From Calditrichia bacterium (lineage in GTDB: Bacteria; Calditrichota; Calditrichia; JAJRVZ01), in assembly GCA_030634505.1 (NCBI GenBank), contig DAOWAQ010000009.1, positions 1 through 19,203 of the forward strand: a DNA stretch of 19,203 nucleotides. Reading direction: 5' to 3'. A program made the translations under genes and the position numbers. Positions within the stretch are counted from its first letter, which is position 1. Every line of letters begins with the position of its first letter. This document shows, piece by piece, positions 1 through 7,610 of this stretch. The notes beneath the pieces were generated by a model. The model did not search any database, was not told the origin of the DNA, and worked only from the letters and a program-made list of their open reading frames with translations.

Positions 1-242
1 GGTAAGGTAGAAAATTTTACCAAAAAGCGGCATTCAAAATCATTAAAATTTCCTAATAATAATTTCGTGCTAAAGCCTGTATTAATTTTACCATGCTCGA
101 TAAACCTGGAATCGGTTGCTGTAAGAGTATCACGCCTTACTTCACCCTTGTCTATATTGTCGGCATCAAATATTGAGTCACTATCTACACATGAATAAAT
201 AAGTGAGAGCACTGCAAGAGTAATAAATAATAATTGTTTCAT
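1..242 (-). CDS. Secreted lipoprotein, N-terminal part, cut by window edge
   Basis: An ATG at 240-242 opens a minus-strand frame with no stop to the window edge (80 codons). It begins with a lipoprotein-type signal peptide: Lys2, a hydrophobic stretch at residues 4-16, then a lipobox-like I-Y-S-C with the candidate lipidated Cys at residue 18. An acidic linker (V-D-S-D-S and following) comes next. The last visible residues, with L-L-L-G-N near 63 and R-F-L-V-K-F near 73, resemble the start of DNRLRE/CBM96-like beta-sandwich domains found in surface proteins, but this is a weak visual match on a fragment. A good promoter and an AAGG ribosome-binding site lie just upstream, so it is probably transcribed separately from gmhB. 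Likely location: periplasm or outer membrane. Function unknown. Confidence 0.7.
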   Translation of the reverse strand, partial: MKQLLFITLAVLSLIYSCVDSDSIFDADNIDKGEVRRDTLTATDSRFIEHGKINTGFSTKLLLGNFNDFECRFLVKFSTL

Positions 243-272
243 ACACCTTAATTTCGATTAAATGAGACTGCG

Positions 273-301
273 AATTTAATTAAATATATTTTTTATGTCA
301 A
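273..301 (-). promoter_or_regulatory. Predicted sigma70-type promoter for the lipoprotein gene
   Basis: On the minus strand there is a perfect TTGACA (301-296), a 17-bp A/T-only spacer, and TAAATT (278-273, 4 of 6 to TATAAT). This predicts a start near 266 and a leader of about 25 nt containing AAGG before the ATG at 242. It is the best -35 box seen in the window. Prediction from sequence only. Confidence 0.5.
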
Positions 302-312
302 CGAATCCTATT

Positions 313-909
313 TTAGTATGAACCTTTGTTTTTGCAAAGAGAATTTACAATTTTTATTGATATTTCTTTTAAATTATTTGCTATTATATCGGGCATAAAA
401 GTCCAGTTTTGACTTTCATGTTCATACTCACCTTTGCCATAACCGGTAAGTACAAATCCTGACTTAATCTTTAAATTTCTGGCAAATATCATATCTTTAA
501 ACCTATCACCTATCATATAAGAAGAACTTAAATCGATATTATGTTCTTTCACTGCTTTTTCTATCAGACCTGTTTTTGGCTTTCTACAATTACAATCCTT
601 CTTGTATTTACCCCTCCCTTCTGTAGGATGGTGGGGACAATAATAAATCCCATCTAATTTTGTTCCATTTTTTTGCAAATACTTATTAAGGTTTTTATGA
701 ACTTCATTTAATAATTCTTCTGTGAAATATCCTCTGGCAATTCCGGACTGGTTAGTTACAACCACTATTTTAAAACCATTTTCTCTAAAAATTTTTATGC
801 TTTCTGCAACAAAAGGGAATATCTGAAATCTTTCAATGTGGTTTATGTATCCCATCTCCTCATTAATAGTTCCATCTCTGTCCAGGAAAATAGCCGGATA
901 TTTATTCAC
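313..909 (-). CDS. gmhB: D-glycero-D-manno-heptose-1,7-bisphosphate 7-phosphatase (HAD family)
   Basis: GmhB removes the 7-phosphate from heptose 1,7-bisphosphate in the cytoplasmic pathway to ADP-heptose, the LPS inner-core precursor. The 198-aa protein has HAD motif I D10-R-D12-G-T, motif II V-T-N-Q-S-G at 51-56, and motif IV G-D135-R-F-K-D139. It also has the structural zinc-site residues C91, H93, C106 and C108, which match the spacing known for E. coli GmhB. The C-x-H...C-x-C loop sets it apart from most other HAD phosphatases; the HisB phosphatase domain is the closest alternative. The start codon is GTG at 907-909, preceded by AAGGA at good spacing. It lies 131 nt downstream of glgA on the same strand, with no other heptose genes in view. 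The protein implies that the organism makes LPS or another heptose-containing glycan. Confidence 0.9.
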   Translation of the reverse strand: MNKYPAIFLDRDGTINEEMGYINHIERFQIFPFVAESIKIFRENGFKIVVVTNQSGIARGYFTEELLNEVHKNLNKYLQKNGTKLDGIYYCPHHPTEGRGKYKKDCNCRKPKTGLIEKAVKEHNIDLSSSYMIGDRFKDMIFARNLKIKSGFVLTGYGKGEYEHESQNWTFMPDIIANNLKEISIKIVNSLCKNKGSY

Positions 910-1040
910 AAATTTCCTTATTTTTAATTTGGTTTAACTTTTGGAATAAAAGAAGGTTCAACTATTATGAGATTTTGCTTTGGAAATGTATGGCTTTTTT
1001 GTTCCGCTGATACTTTTTGAATTTTACAATAACAAATTTT

Positions 1041-2519
1041 TTACTCGCCAACAACTTTTTCATAAACATCAGAATAACTGTCCATTGATGTGTCCCAGGA
1101 AAAATCTTCTTGCATAATCCTAATTTGTGTTTCAGTCCAAAGACCTTTATTCTTAAATAATTTGATTGCTTTTTTAATAACCTTTAATAATTCTTTTGAT
1201 GAGTATTTATCAAAGACGAATCCATTACCGGTATTTTCCTTTTCGTCTAAGTTCGAAATTGTATCAGCAAGCCCCCCCGTATTGAATACTATTGGTAAAG
1301 TACCATACCTGAGGCTGTAAATCTGGTTCATACCACAGGGTTCAAACCGTGAAGGCATTAAGAAAAAATCTGCCCCCGCTTCAATCATGTGAGCCAGTGT
1401 TTCATCAAACGCTCTGTTTAGGCTTATTTTGTTTGGATATTTTTTTTGATAAGACTCTATGTTGTCTTCTAATTTTTTATCCCCGGTGCCAAGTATAACT
1501 ATTTGCAGATCCAGCTCAAGCAAAGATTCTAACGCTTCCACCAATAAATCATATCCCTTTTGATCTACAACCCTTGATATCATTCCGATTAGCGGAGTGT
1601 TTTCATTGTAGGGCATATTTACTCGAGTAAGCAGTGCTTGCTTGTTTTGTTCTTTTACCGATAGATCATCTTTGGAATATTTAAAAGGAATATGTTTGTC
1701 TTTCTCTGGCGACCAAACAGAATAATCTACTCCATTCAATATACCAGAAAATTTTGATTTATTCTTACCAATAAACCCCTCCAGTCCGTACCCAAATTCA
1801 GGAGTTGTGCTAATTTCTTCTGCATATTTCTCTGAAACAGTCGTTACCCAGTCTGAATAATTAATTGCACCTTTAATTAAATTTAGATAACCTGATTTTC
1901 CAACGGGACCATCATTTTCAACAAGGGCAGGATCAATGTCTAACGTTTTTGCCATCTCTATGTCAAAACTCCCCTGAAAAGCCAAATTATGTATGGTAAA
2001 TACAGTTTTAATTCCTTGATAGAATTCATCATCCTTGTACAGTGTTTTTAAATAGATAGGAACAAAGGCGGTTTGCCAGTCATTACAATGAATAATATCA
2101 GGCTTCCATGATAAAATTTTTAATGTTTCTATCGTGCCCTTGCAGAAGTATGCAAATCTTTGTGCGTTATCTTCATAATCTTTTCCCGTCTGTTTGTCCG
2201 CATAAAGTCCTACCCTGCCAAAATATTCCGGGATGTCAATAAAATATATTTGAACTTTACTGTCAGGTAGAAATGCTGATTTTGCGCTTATAATTTTTGT
2301 AACACCATTAATCGTTACCGGAATTTCTTTTAATCTAATAACTTCTCTTAAAATATACTTTCGTTCATTAATAATTTTATATTTGGGCATTGTTGTACGA
2401 ATTTCATAATCTTTCATTTTCAGTGCTTTAGGAAATGAGCTACATACATCACCCAATCCCCCTGTTTTTGCGAAAGGAGCTACTTCAGTTGAAAGATACC
2501 ATATTTTATATTGTTTCAT
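1041..2519 (-). CDS. glgA: Glycogen synthase (GT5, ADP-glucose dependent)
   Basis: GlgA transfers glucose from ADP-glucose to growing alpha-1,4-glucan in the cytoplasm. The 492-aa length is typical for bacterial GlgA. The N-terminal signature K-T-G-G-L-G-D-V is at 18-25 (ADP-glucose binding). The C-terminal GT-B lobe carries M-P-S-R-F-E-P-C-G at 388-396, where E393 corresponds to the catalytic glutamate region, followed by Y-G-T-L-P-I-V and N-T-G-G-L. GGAG sits 5 nt before the ATG. A 198-nt gap separates it from the esterase gene upstream and it has no glgB or glgC neighbour here, so it may be its own transcription unit. The frame stays open for 38 codons after the TAA (see findings). Confidence 0.93.
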   Translation of the reverse strand: MKQYKIWYLSTEVAPFAKTGGLGDVCSSFPKALKMKDYEIRTTMPKYKIINERKYILREVIRLKEIPVTINGVTKIISAKSAFLPDSKVQIYFIDIPEYFGRVGLYADKQTGKDYEDNAQRFAYFCKGTIETLKILSWKPDIIHCNDWQTAFVPIYLKTLYKDDEFYQGIKTVFTIHNLAFQGSFDIEMAKTLDIDPALVENDGPVGKSGYLNLIKGAINYSDWVTTVSEKYAEEISTTPEFGYGLEGFIGKNKSKFSGILNGVDYSVWSPEKDKHIPFKYSKDDLSVKEQNKQALLTRVNMPYNENTPLIGMISRVVDQKGYDLLVEALESLLELDLQIVILGTGDKKLEDNIESYQKKYPNKISLNRAFDETLAHMIEAGADFFLMPSRFEPCGMNQIYSLRYGTLPIVFNTGGLADTISNLDEKENTGNGFVFDKYSSKELLKVIKKAIKLFKNKGLWTETQIRIMQEDFSWDTSMDSYSDVYEKVVGE

Positions 2520-2717
2520 TATTGCTCCATAACATAATTGTTCTATTTATGATGTTTTGGTTAGCATGATTGTGAAAGAGGTATTTTATGCTAGATTTTG
2601 ATTCTTTATCACCGTGAGTTAAAAAATGAATTTTAAAATAAAATCAGTATTAATTTATTTCCATAAATGCTTAATTTAACTACTTTTATAAATATAGGCA
2701 AGAAAAATAATACAGGT

Positions 2718-3491
2718 TTAACAAGATAAAATTTCTTTTATAAATTTACCCGATTCACTAAATACTTCTTTCTTTTCTACATCCATTGTTAAAATATGGA
2801 ATGATTTTTCCAATTTTAAAAGGTGTTTCTTTTTTGAGGAAATACTATTAAATATAGTTAAAGGGCTTTGTGATTTAACAACATGGTCATTCGCCGAATA
2901 TATTATAAGTGTTGGAACATTTATAAATTTTAATTTTGTTTTAAGTGTGTTAAATAGAGACAAAAGTTCTGAAACGGTAGATATGGGTACTTTGGGATAT
3001 ACTTTTGACTCAACTTTTATCGAAATATCCGGGCCAGAATTAATTCTTTTAAATTTCCAAATATATTTTAAAACATGAGATAGCTTTACAAATCGTTGCT
3101 TTAAAAATAAACCCGGGGCTAAAGCAATTACTCCATCGACTTTATGTTTTGAAGCCAGATATAAAGCGAGTGATCCACCCGTTGATAGGCCGGCGATAAA
3201 TATCTTTTTACATTTTTTCCGAAGATTAAAATATGAGTTTTCTACCGCTTGTGCCCAATGTTCCCACTTTATATCTAAAAGATCTTTGGGCTCCGTACCG
3301 TGTCCCGGTAATAAGCATATATTAACAGTAAAACCCAAATCATTTAAATATCGTCCAAATTCCTTCATTTCAAAGGGGCAACTTCTGAAACCATGAATTA
3401 ACAAACAGCCAATATCATTACCTTCAAGTATTACTTCTTCGCATCCCGGAATAATTTTTCTATTTTTCAACTCCGTCTTCATTTGACTCAT
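2718..3491 (-). CDS. Alpha/beta-hydrolase, Est30-type carboxylesterase or monoacylglycerol lipase
   Basis: The 257-aa protein has a complete hydrolase triad. The nucleophile is S103 in G-L-S-T-G-G, the acid D202 in S-A-N-D-H, and the base H232 in K-S-F-H. The oxyanion motif L-I-H-G-F is at 31-35, and L-P-G-H-G at 61-65 is typical of the Est30/thermostable monoacylglycerol lipase group. No signal peptide is visible, so it is probably cytoplasmic. The substrate cannot be read from sequence; short-chain acyl esters are the family norm. The first ATG (3491) overlaps the end of the antiporter gene by 32 nt; Met4 (3482) is a possible alternative. The overlap suggests translational coupling with the antiporters, though no functional link is obvious. 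Confidence 0.82.
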   Translation of the reverse strand: MSQMKTELKNRKIIPGCEEVILEGNDIGCLLIHGFRSCPFEMKEFGRYLNDLGFTVNICLLPGHGTEPKDLLDIKWEHWAQAVENSYFNLRKKCKKIFIAGLSTGGSLALYLASKHKVDGVIALAPGLFLKQRFVKLSHVLKYIWKFKRINSGPDISIKVESKVYPKVPISTVSELLSLFNTLKTKLKFINVPTLIIYSANDHVVKSQSPLTIFNSISSKKKHLLKLEKSFHILTMDVEKKEVFSESGKFIKEILSC

Positions 3492-4758
3492 TTACTTTAA
3501 TTAAAACATATTTAAATAAAATCGGACCAATTAGTTCATTTATTACAACCGTTGCGATCATGATAGTTAAAAATATTTCGCCAATATCCCCCGGGAAAGT
3601 TCTCTCAATTATTATTCCTAAACCCAACGCTATTCCTGCTTGGCCGGCATAACCTAACCATGAATATTTTTTCACCAAATTATCTTCTTTGGCAAAAACA
3701 GATCCCGCATAATTACCAACAAATATTAATACCAGTCTCAAAAGAACTAAAAATATAGTAATGGGCAAAACATTAAGGATTAAGCCCAGATGCAGTCCTG
3801 CTCCGGCAAAACAAAAGAACAAAACATATAAAGGCAAAGAAAACATTTCTATTCCGGAAATAAGCGAATCGCCTTCTTTGGAAAAATTTTGTACAATTAT
3901 TCCCGTTATGATTGAAGTTAATAATATTTCTACTCCCAAAAGAGTGCTTATTTCTGTTATTACTATTGTTATACCTAACAGAAAAATACTTCTTTCTATT
4001 TTAATAACTTTTAAGTACCAAATTGTTAAAACCCCTAATATTATTCCCGTTAATACCGAGGTCCCTAGTTGTAAAAATACAGTGGTAAAAAGACCAATAT
4101 TTAATTCTGTTTCTTCTATAAGAAAATATTTTGCATATGTTATTATGGCGGGAAACAATAGTACCAATGCAATTGCCTTAAATACGGTTACCATTAAAAC
4201 AATATCTGTTATTTTTCCCCTAGATTTTAACTCCGTGATAATTCCAATTGTAACAGCGGGGGAAGTTGAAATAGCTGCTCCCGAAAAAAGTATCGCAAAT
4301 CCAATTAAAATTGATGTATCAAGTTTGTTCAAAAGGTTAAAATAATTGGCTGTGGCGAAAAAAATTATTCCTGTTCCCACAAACACGATAAATATTTGAA
4401 AAAACAAAATCGAGGATATGCTTTTTTTATAAATTTTAAATTTATCAAATTTAAATTCTCCGCCAGCCGTAATTGCTATTAGAGATAAAGCAAGGTTTTC
4501 CAAAAATGCCAGATTATCAATTGTTTCATGTGTTAGAATTTTAAATCCAATCGGTCCTAGAATAATTCCAATTATCATATATCCGGTTATTTTTGGCAGC
4601 TTCAATTTTTTTATTACATTCGCAAATAGAAATGCCGAAAGTAATATTATCCCTGTTATAATCGCCGTTTTCCCATGTTGTGTTTCATCAATCACTTCAT
4701 TTAATCCAAGGAAAAAATAAAATGCAATTAAAACTAATATGATTAGAATATTCTTCAT
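3460..4758 (-). CDS. CPA2-like monovalent cation/proton antiporter (gene 2 of pair)
   Basis: This 432-aa polytopic membrane protein has about 12-13 hydrophobic segments. K-I-T-G-Y-M-I-I-G-I-I-L-G-P at 56-69 is the hallmark second helix of Kef/NapA-type cation:proton antiporters. S-G-A-A-I-S-T-S-P-A-V at 159-169 corresponds to the unwound helix region. No C-terminal TrkA-N/RCK regulatory domain follows; the chain ends shortly after the membrane part. The helix that normally carries the ion-binding Asp (D-D, N-D or K-D) reads T-V-F-K-A at 191-195, so Lys194 is present and the Asp appears to be missing. It follows the companion antiporter gene by 5 nt. The transported ion (Na+, K+ or H+) is unknown. 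Family assignment is good; activity is uncertain. Confidence 0.78.
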   Translation of the reverse strand: MKNILIILVLIAFYFFLGLNEVIDETQHGKTAIITGIILLSAFLFANVIKKLKLPKITGYMIIGIILGPIGFKILTHETIDNLAFLENLALSLIAITAGGEFKFDKFKIYKKSISSILFFQIFIVFVGTGIIFFATANYFNLLNKLDTSILIGFAILFSGAAISTSPAVTIGIITELKSRGKITDIVLMVTVFKAIALVLLFPAIITYAKYFLIEETELNIGLFTTVFLQLGTSVLTGIILGVLTIWYLKVIKIERSIFLLGITIVITEISTLLGVEILLTSIITGIIVQNFSKEGDSLISGIEMFSLPLYVLFFCFAGAGLHLGLILNVLPITIFLVLLRLVLIFVGNYAGSVFAKEDNLVKKYSWLGYAGQAGIALGLGIIIERTFPGDIGEIFLTIMIATVVINELIGPILFKYVLIKVNESNEDGVEK

Positions 4759-4763
4759 TTAAT

Positions 4764-5933
4764 CTACTTTTGAATTTTCTTTTCTAATAATTTTAAAGAG
4801 AATGTATCATTTAAAATATATGCGACAGCCAAGATTAATAGTACATTTTCTCCAAAAGAATAATTATTCAATAAATAATAATCCAATCCAAATGCCAGGC
4901 TTAATCCCCCCATTCCAATACCAGAGAGACCAATGATTCCAATATTTGGTTTCAGTTCTCTAAATTTTGAAATGATAATCCAGCTTGATATATATTTTAT
5001 TATAAATCTTCCAAAACTATATATGATAATAATTAATAATAACATATATGTTGATTGAGGTAGTCTTGCGCCAATAAAAATTAACAGCAATAAGTAAATA
5101 GGTTTTTCTGTGTTTGAAATTGTCTGAAATAATTTCCATGTATTAATTGGCAAATTGGCCAATATCATTCCAAATAAAAATGAAATAAATATCACACTCT
5201 GCCCCATATGCATTGCCGTTCCAACCAACATTAAAATAAATCCTATAATGAGCAAAAAATACTGAGGTACACTTTTTATGTCCTTGGCTATATAATAAAA
5301 TATTATCGCCATAATAGTAGCACCTGCTAATAAAATTGACATATTTTTTATTATAATCGGGACTTCGTTTTTCAATTCATTTCCAAGAAAGATCATGATT
5401 CCTATTATGACGATACTAACCATATTATCATAAGCTGAATGAAATTGTAAAAAGTGAATTAGTTTCCCCCTGATTTTATAATCTTTTTTCAGAAGCCCTA
5501 TTAATAAGGGAGAACTGATCGAGCCTGCAATGGAAAGTACAATTATCTCCGTTAATGTAAATCTGTTGTAAATAAATTGTTTAACTATTAAAAGGCCCAG
5601 TGTCATAAAAACAAAATTCAGAGTGAAAATCAGCAGAGTTTTCCAGTAATAGCTAATTGGAAATCTTCGCATCTGTTTAGCATTTATTTGTAAACCAATT
5701 ATAAATCCCGTCCAACCGAGAACAAAGGCGATTAATAATGAAAGATCATTTAATACCTGTAAATCCAAAACCTTGAGCAGATTCGGACCGATTATATATC
5801 CAAGCAGTAAATAGATTATTCCGGAATTAGTAATTCCCCTAAATATTGAAGATGATGTTTTTACATTGTGTAAAAATAGCGCTCCAACATAAGCTATTAA
5901 AACTAAGAAGATTAAACTTAATAAGGGTGTCAT
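4764..5933 (-). CDS. CPA2-like cation/proton antiporter (gene 1 of pair)
   Basis: This 389-aa membrane protein is almost entirely hydrophobic, with about 11-12 predicted helices. Signature-like segments are L-L-L-G-Y-I-I-G-P at 42-50, G-F-I-I-G-L-Q-I-N at 76-84 and G-S-I-S-S-P-L-L at 137-144. In the likely ion-binding helix it has A-Y-D169-N170, so one acidic residue is kept, unlike the gene that follows. No RCK domain is visible. It sits 88 nt after murQ and 5 nt before the second antiporter gene, so the two are surely co-transcribed and may work as a pair; that they form a complex is inference only. No clear Shine-Dalgarno precedes the ATG at 5933. Confidence 0.75.
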   Translation of the reverse strand: MTPLLSLIFLVLIAYVGALFLHNVKTSSSIFRGITNSGIIYLLLGYIIGPNLLKVLDLQVLNDLSLLIAFVLGWTGFIIGLQINAKQMRRFPISYYWKTLLIFTLNFVFMTLGLLIVKQFIYNRFTLTEIIVLSIAGSISSPLLIGLLKKDYKIRGKLIHFLQFHSAYDNMVSIVIIGIMIFLGNELKNEVPIIIKNMSILLAGATIMAIIFYYIAKDIKSVPQYFLLIIGFILMLVGTAMHMGQSVIFISFLFGMILANLPINTWKLFQTISNTEKPIYLLLLIFIGARLPQSTYMLLLIIIIYSFGRFIIKYISSWIIISKFRELKPNIGIIGLSGIGMGGLSLAFGLDYYLLNNYSFGENVLLILAVAYILNDTFSLKLLEKKIQK

Positions 5934-6021
5934 TTTATAATATTTCTAAAATGTTTTTTCTTTTTTATTGGCACAACTTCTTTATAAACAGATTGTTAGA
6001 CACGAATGGTTGCGGTGGAAA

Positions 6022-6954
6022 TCATACGGATTTTTCTTTCCAGGCATTTAGAGCTTTTTTGATAAATCCATCGTGGTTGGATAATAGTTGCTTTGACTTG
6101 GCAAGATTTAATCCCGTCAGCGCCATTAGAATTGCAGACTTAACATGTCCCCCGGCATCATTTAAATATTCGGTTGCTTCTGTATAGGAAATTTCAGTAG
6201 CCATCATTATGATTTTTTTTGAACGTTCTACCAGTTTTAAATTGTTTTGTTGCAGATCTATCATCATATTTTCATATATTTTGCCAAGCTTAATCATGGA
6301 TGTTGTTGTCAAAATGTTCAAAATCATTTTTTGTGCGGTAGCAGATTTCATCCTTGTTGACCCCATTACAATTTCTGGCCCCACGACCGGACAAATGGCA
6401 ACATCAACATTGATGTTTAGGTCTTTTCTTGGGTTACATACAATCATTATTGTTTTTGCACCTACACGCCTGGCTTCTTTAATTGCGCCGTGCACATATG
6501 GAGTTCTTCTGCTTGCAGCAATACCACAGACAACATCTTTTGTGGTAACTTTCATTTCTCTAATTGCATTTTTTCCATTTTCTTCAAAATCTTCCGCCCC
6601 CTCAACAGCTGTTCTGAGCGCTTCGTATCCACCAGCTATAATTCCCTGAATCATCTCCGGATTAACGCCAAAAGTCGGTGGGCATTCAGCGGCATCCAAT
6701 ACGCCTAAACGTCCAGATGTCCCGGCTCCTGCATAAATAAGCCTTCCGCCATTTTTAAAAGATTTTGTTATTAATTCAATTGCTTCTACAATATATGGAA
6801 TTTCGCCTTCCACAATATTTGCTACTGTTTTGTCTTCCTTGTTAATTAGCCGGACAATTTCTTCTGTTTCCATTATGTCTATATCAATACTTAAAGGATT
6901 TCTTTGTTCCGTCACCAATGTTGACAATTCCTGAAATAATTCTTTTTCTTTCAT
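6022..6954 (-). CDS. murQ: N-acetylmuramic acid 6-phosphate etherase
   Basis: MurQ cleaves the D-lactyl ether of MurNAc-6-phosphate to give GlcNAc-6-phosphate and D-lactate during recovery of cell-wall amino sugars in the cytoplasm. The 310-aa length fits the family. A SIS domain is marked by Y-A-G-A-G-T-S-G-R-L-G at 74-84 and D-A-A-E90-C-P-P-T-F. E90 and E121 (E-G-A-E-D) line up with the catalytic pair E83/E114 of E. coli MurQ. The C-terminal N-H-D-G-F-I-K-K-A-L segment is also family-typical. Its ATG overlaps the rsmG stop as ATGA, indicating translational coupling. No murP transporter or anmK kinase is nearby, so the source of MurNAc-6-phosphate is not visible. Confidence 0.93.
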   Translation of the reverse strand: MKEKELFQELSTLVTEQRNPLSIDIDIMETEEIVRLINKEDKTVANIVEGEIPYIVEAIELITKSFKNGGRLIYAGAGTSGRLGVLDAAECPPTFGVNPEMIQGIIAGGYEALRTAVEGAEDFEENGKNAIREMKVTTKDVVCGIAASRRTPYVHGAIKEARRVGAKTIMIVCNPRKDLNINVDVAICPVVGPEIVMGSTRMKSATAQKMILNILTTTSMIKLGKIYENMMIDLQQNNLKLVERSKKIIMMATEISYTEATEYLNDAGGHVKSAILMALTGLNLAKSKQLLSNHDGFIKKALNAWKEKSV

Positions 6955-7610
6955 GTTTTAACCAACTTAATAATCATTTTGTTTTTTAAGTTTTGTGAAT
7001 TATTGATCCATTTAGAACCTGGTTCAATTGTAGAGATCTTTAAATTAGTACCGTTTAAATCTATTAATTCGTGCCTACAATCTTTGCCCTTAATAATATA
7101 CACAGATCCTTTTCTGTTTAAAATATTAATTGACCAATCCCAAATTTTATTTAATGAGGTTACTGCCCGACTTACAATAACGTCAAATGTTTTGTCTGTC
7201 TCTTGAATAAAATTTTCAATTCTATCATTTATTATAATTGGAAATATGTCCAATTGTTCTGAAACTTCCCGAAGAAATAGAGTTTTTTTCCTGTTTGATT
7301 CTACTAAATAGACTTCTGATTTCGGACTTAATATTTTTAATATTAGTCCCGGAAAACCTGCCCCGCTTCCAATGTCCAATATAGATTTAGGTTTGTCTAT
7401 TTCCAGGGCTTCAAAGAACCAAAACGAGGGAATGAAGTGCTTTCGAAAAATGTCGTTTTTATCGGTCGAAGAAATCAGGTTCATTTTTTTCGACCATTGT
7501 TTTATCAAAACTAAATACTTGGTTAGTTTCTCTGTTGTTTGCCGATCAGCATTAATTAAAGAGTTGTTTACAGGATTTTTTGATTGATTGTCAGGTTTCA
7601 CGTGGAACAT
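6951..7610 (-). CDS. rsmG: 16S rRNA (guanine527-N7)-methyltransferase
   Basis: RsmG (GidB) methylates G527 of 16S rRNA using S-adenosylmethionine. The 219-aa protein has the expected N-terminal helix region (K-Y-L-V-L-I-K-Q-W near 31-39) and M-N-L-I-S. The SAM-binding motif L-D79-I-G-S-G-A-G-F-P-G lies at 78-88 and V-S-R-A-V-T-S-L downstream. The start at 7610 (M-F-H-V-K-P) overlaps the mnmG stop by 20 nt. The overlap is made of a parS site, so the first residues F-H-V-K are parS read in this frame. Similar M-F-H-V-type starts occur in many RsmG proteins for the same reason. No Shine-Dalgarno is seen, so translation is probably coupled to mnmG upstream and murQ downstream. Confidence 0.92.
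   Translation of the reverse strand: MFHVKPDNQSKNPVNNSLINADRQTTEKLTKYLVLIKQWSKKMNLISSTDKNDIFRKHFIPSFWFFEALEIDKPKSILDIGSGAGFPGLILKILSPKSEVYLVESNRKKTLFLREVSEQLDIFPIIINDRIENFIQETDKTFDVIVSRAVTSLNKIWDWSINILNRKGSVYIIKGKDCRHELIDLNGTNLKISTIEPGSKWINNSQNLKNKMIIKLVKT

Noticed and set aside
902..910. TTATTCACA, a DnaA-box-like 9-mer at the gmhB start
   Set aside because: Isolated, 12 kb from the origin-like gap and overlapping a coding start; consistent with chance in AT-rich DNA.
2520..2717. 198-bp gap between glgA and the esterase gene, searched for promoter, terminator or small RNA
   Set aside because: No convincing -35/-10 pair or hairpin with a T tract was found; only the glgA GGAG ribosome-binding site is clear.
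3761..4345. 194-codon plus-strand open frame opposite the antiporter gene
   Set aside because: Antisense shadow of a long hydrophobic coding region; no family resemblance, while the opposite strand is a clear membrane transporter.
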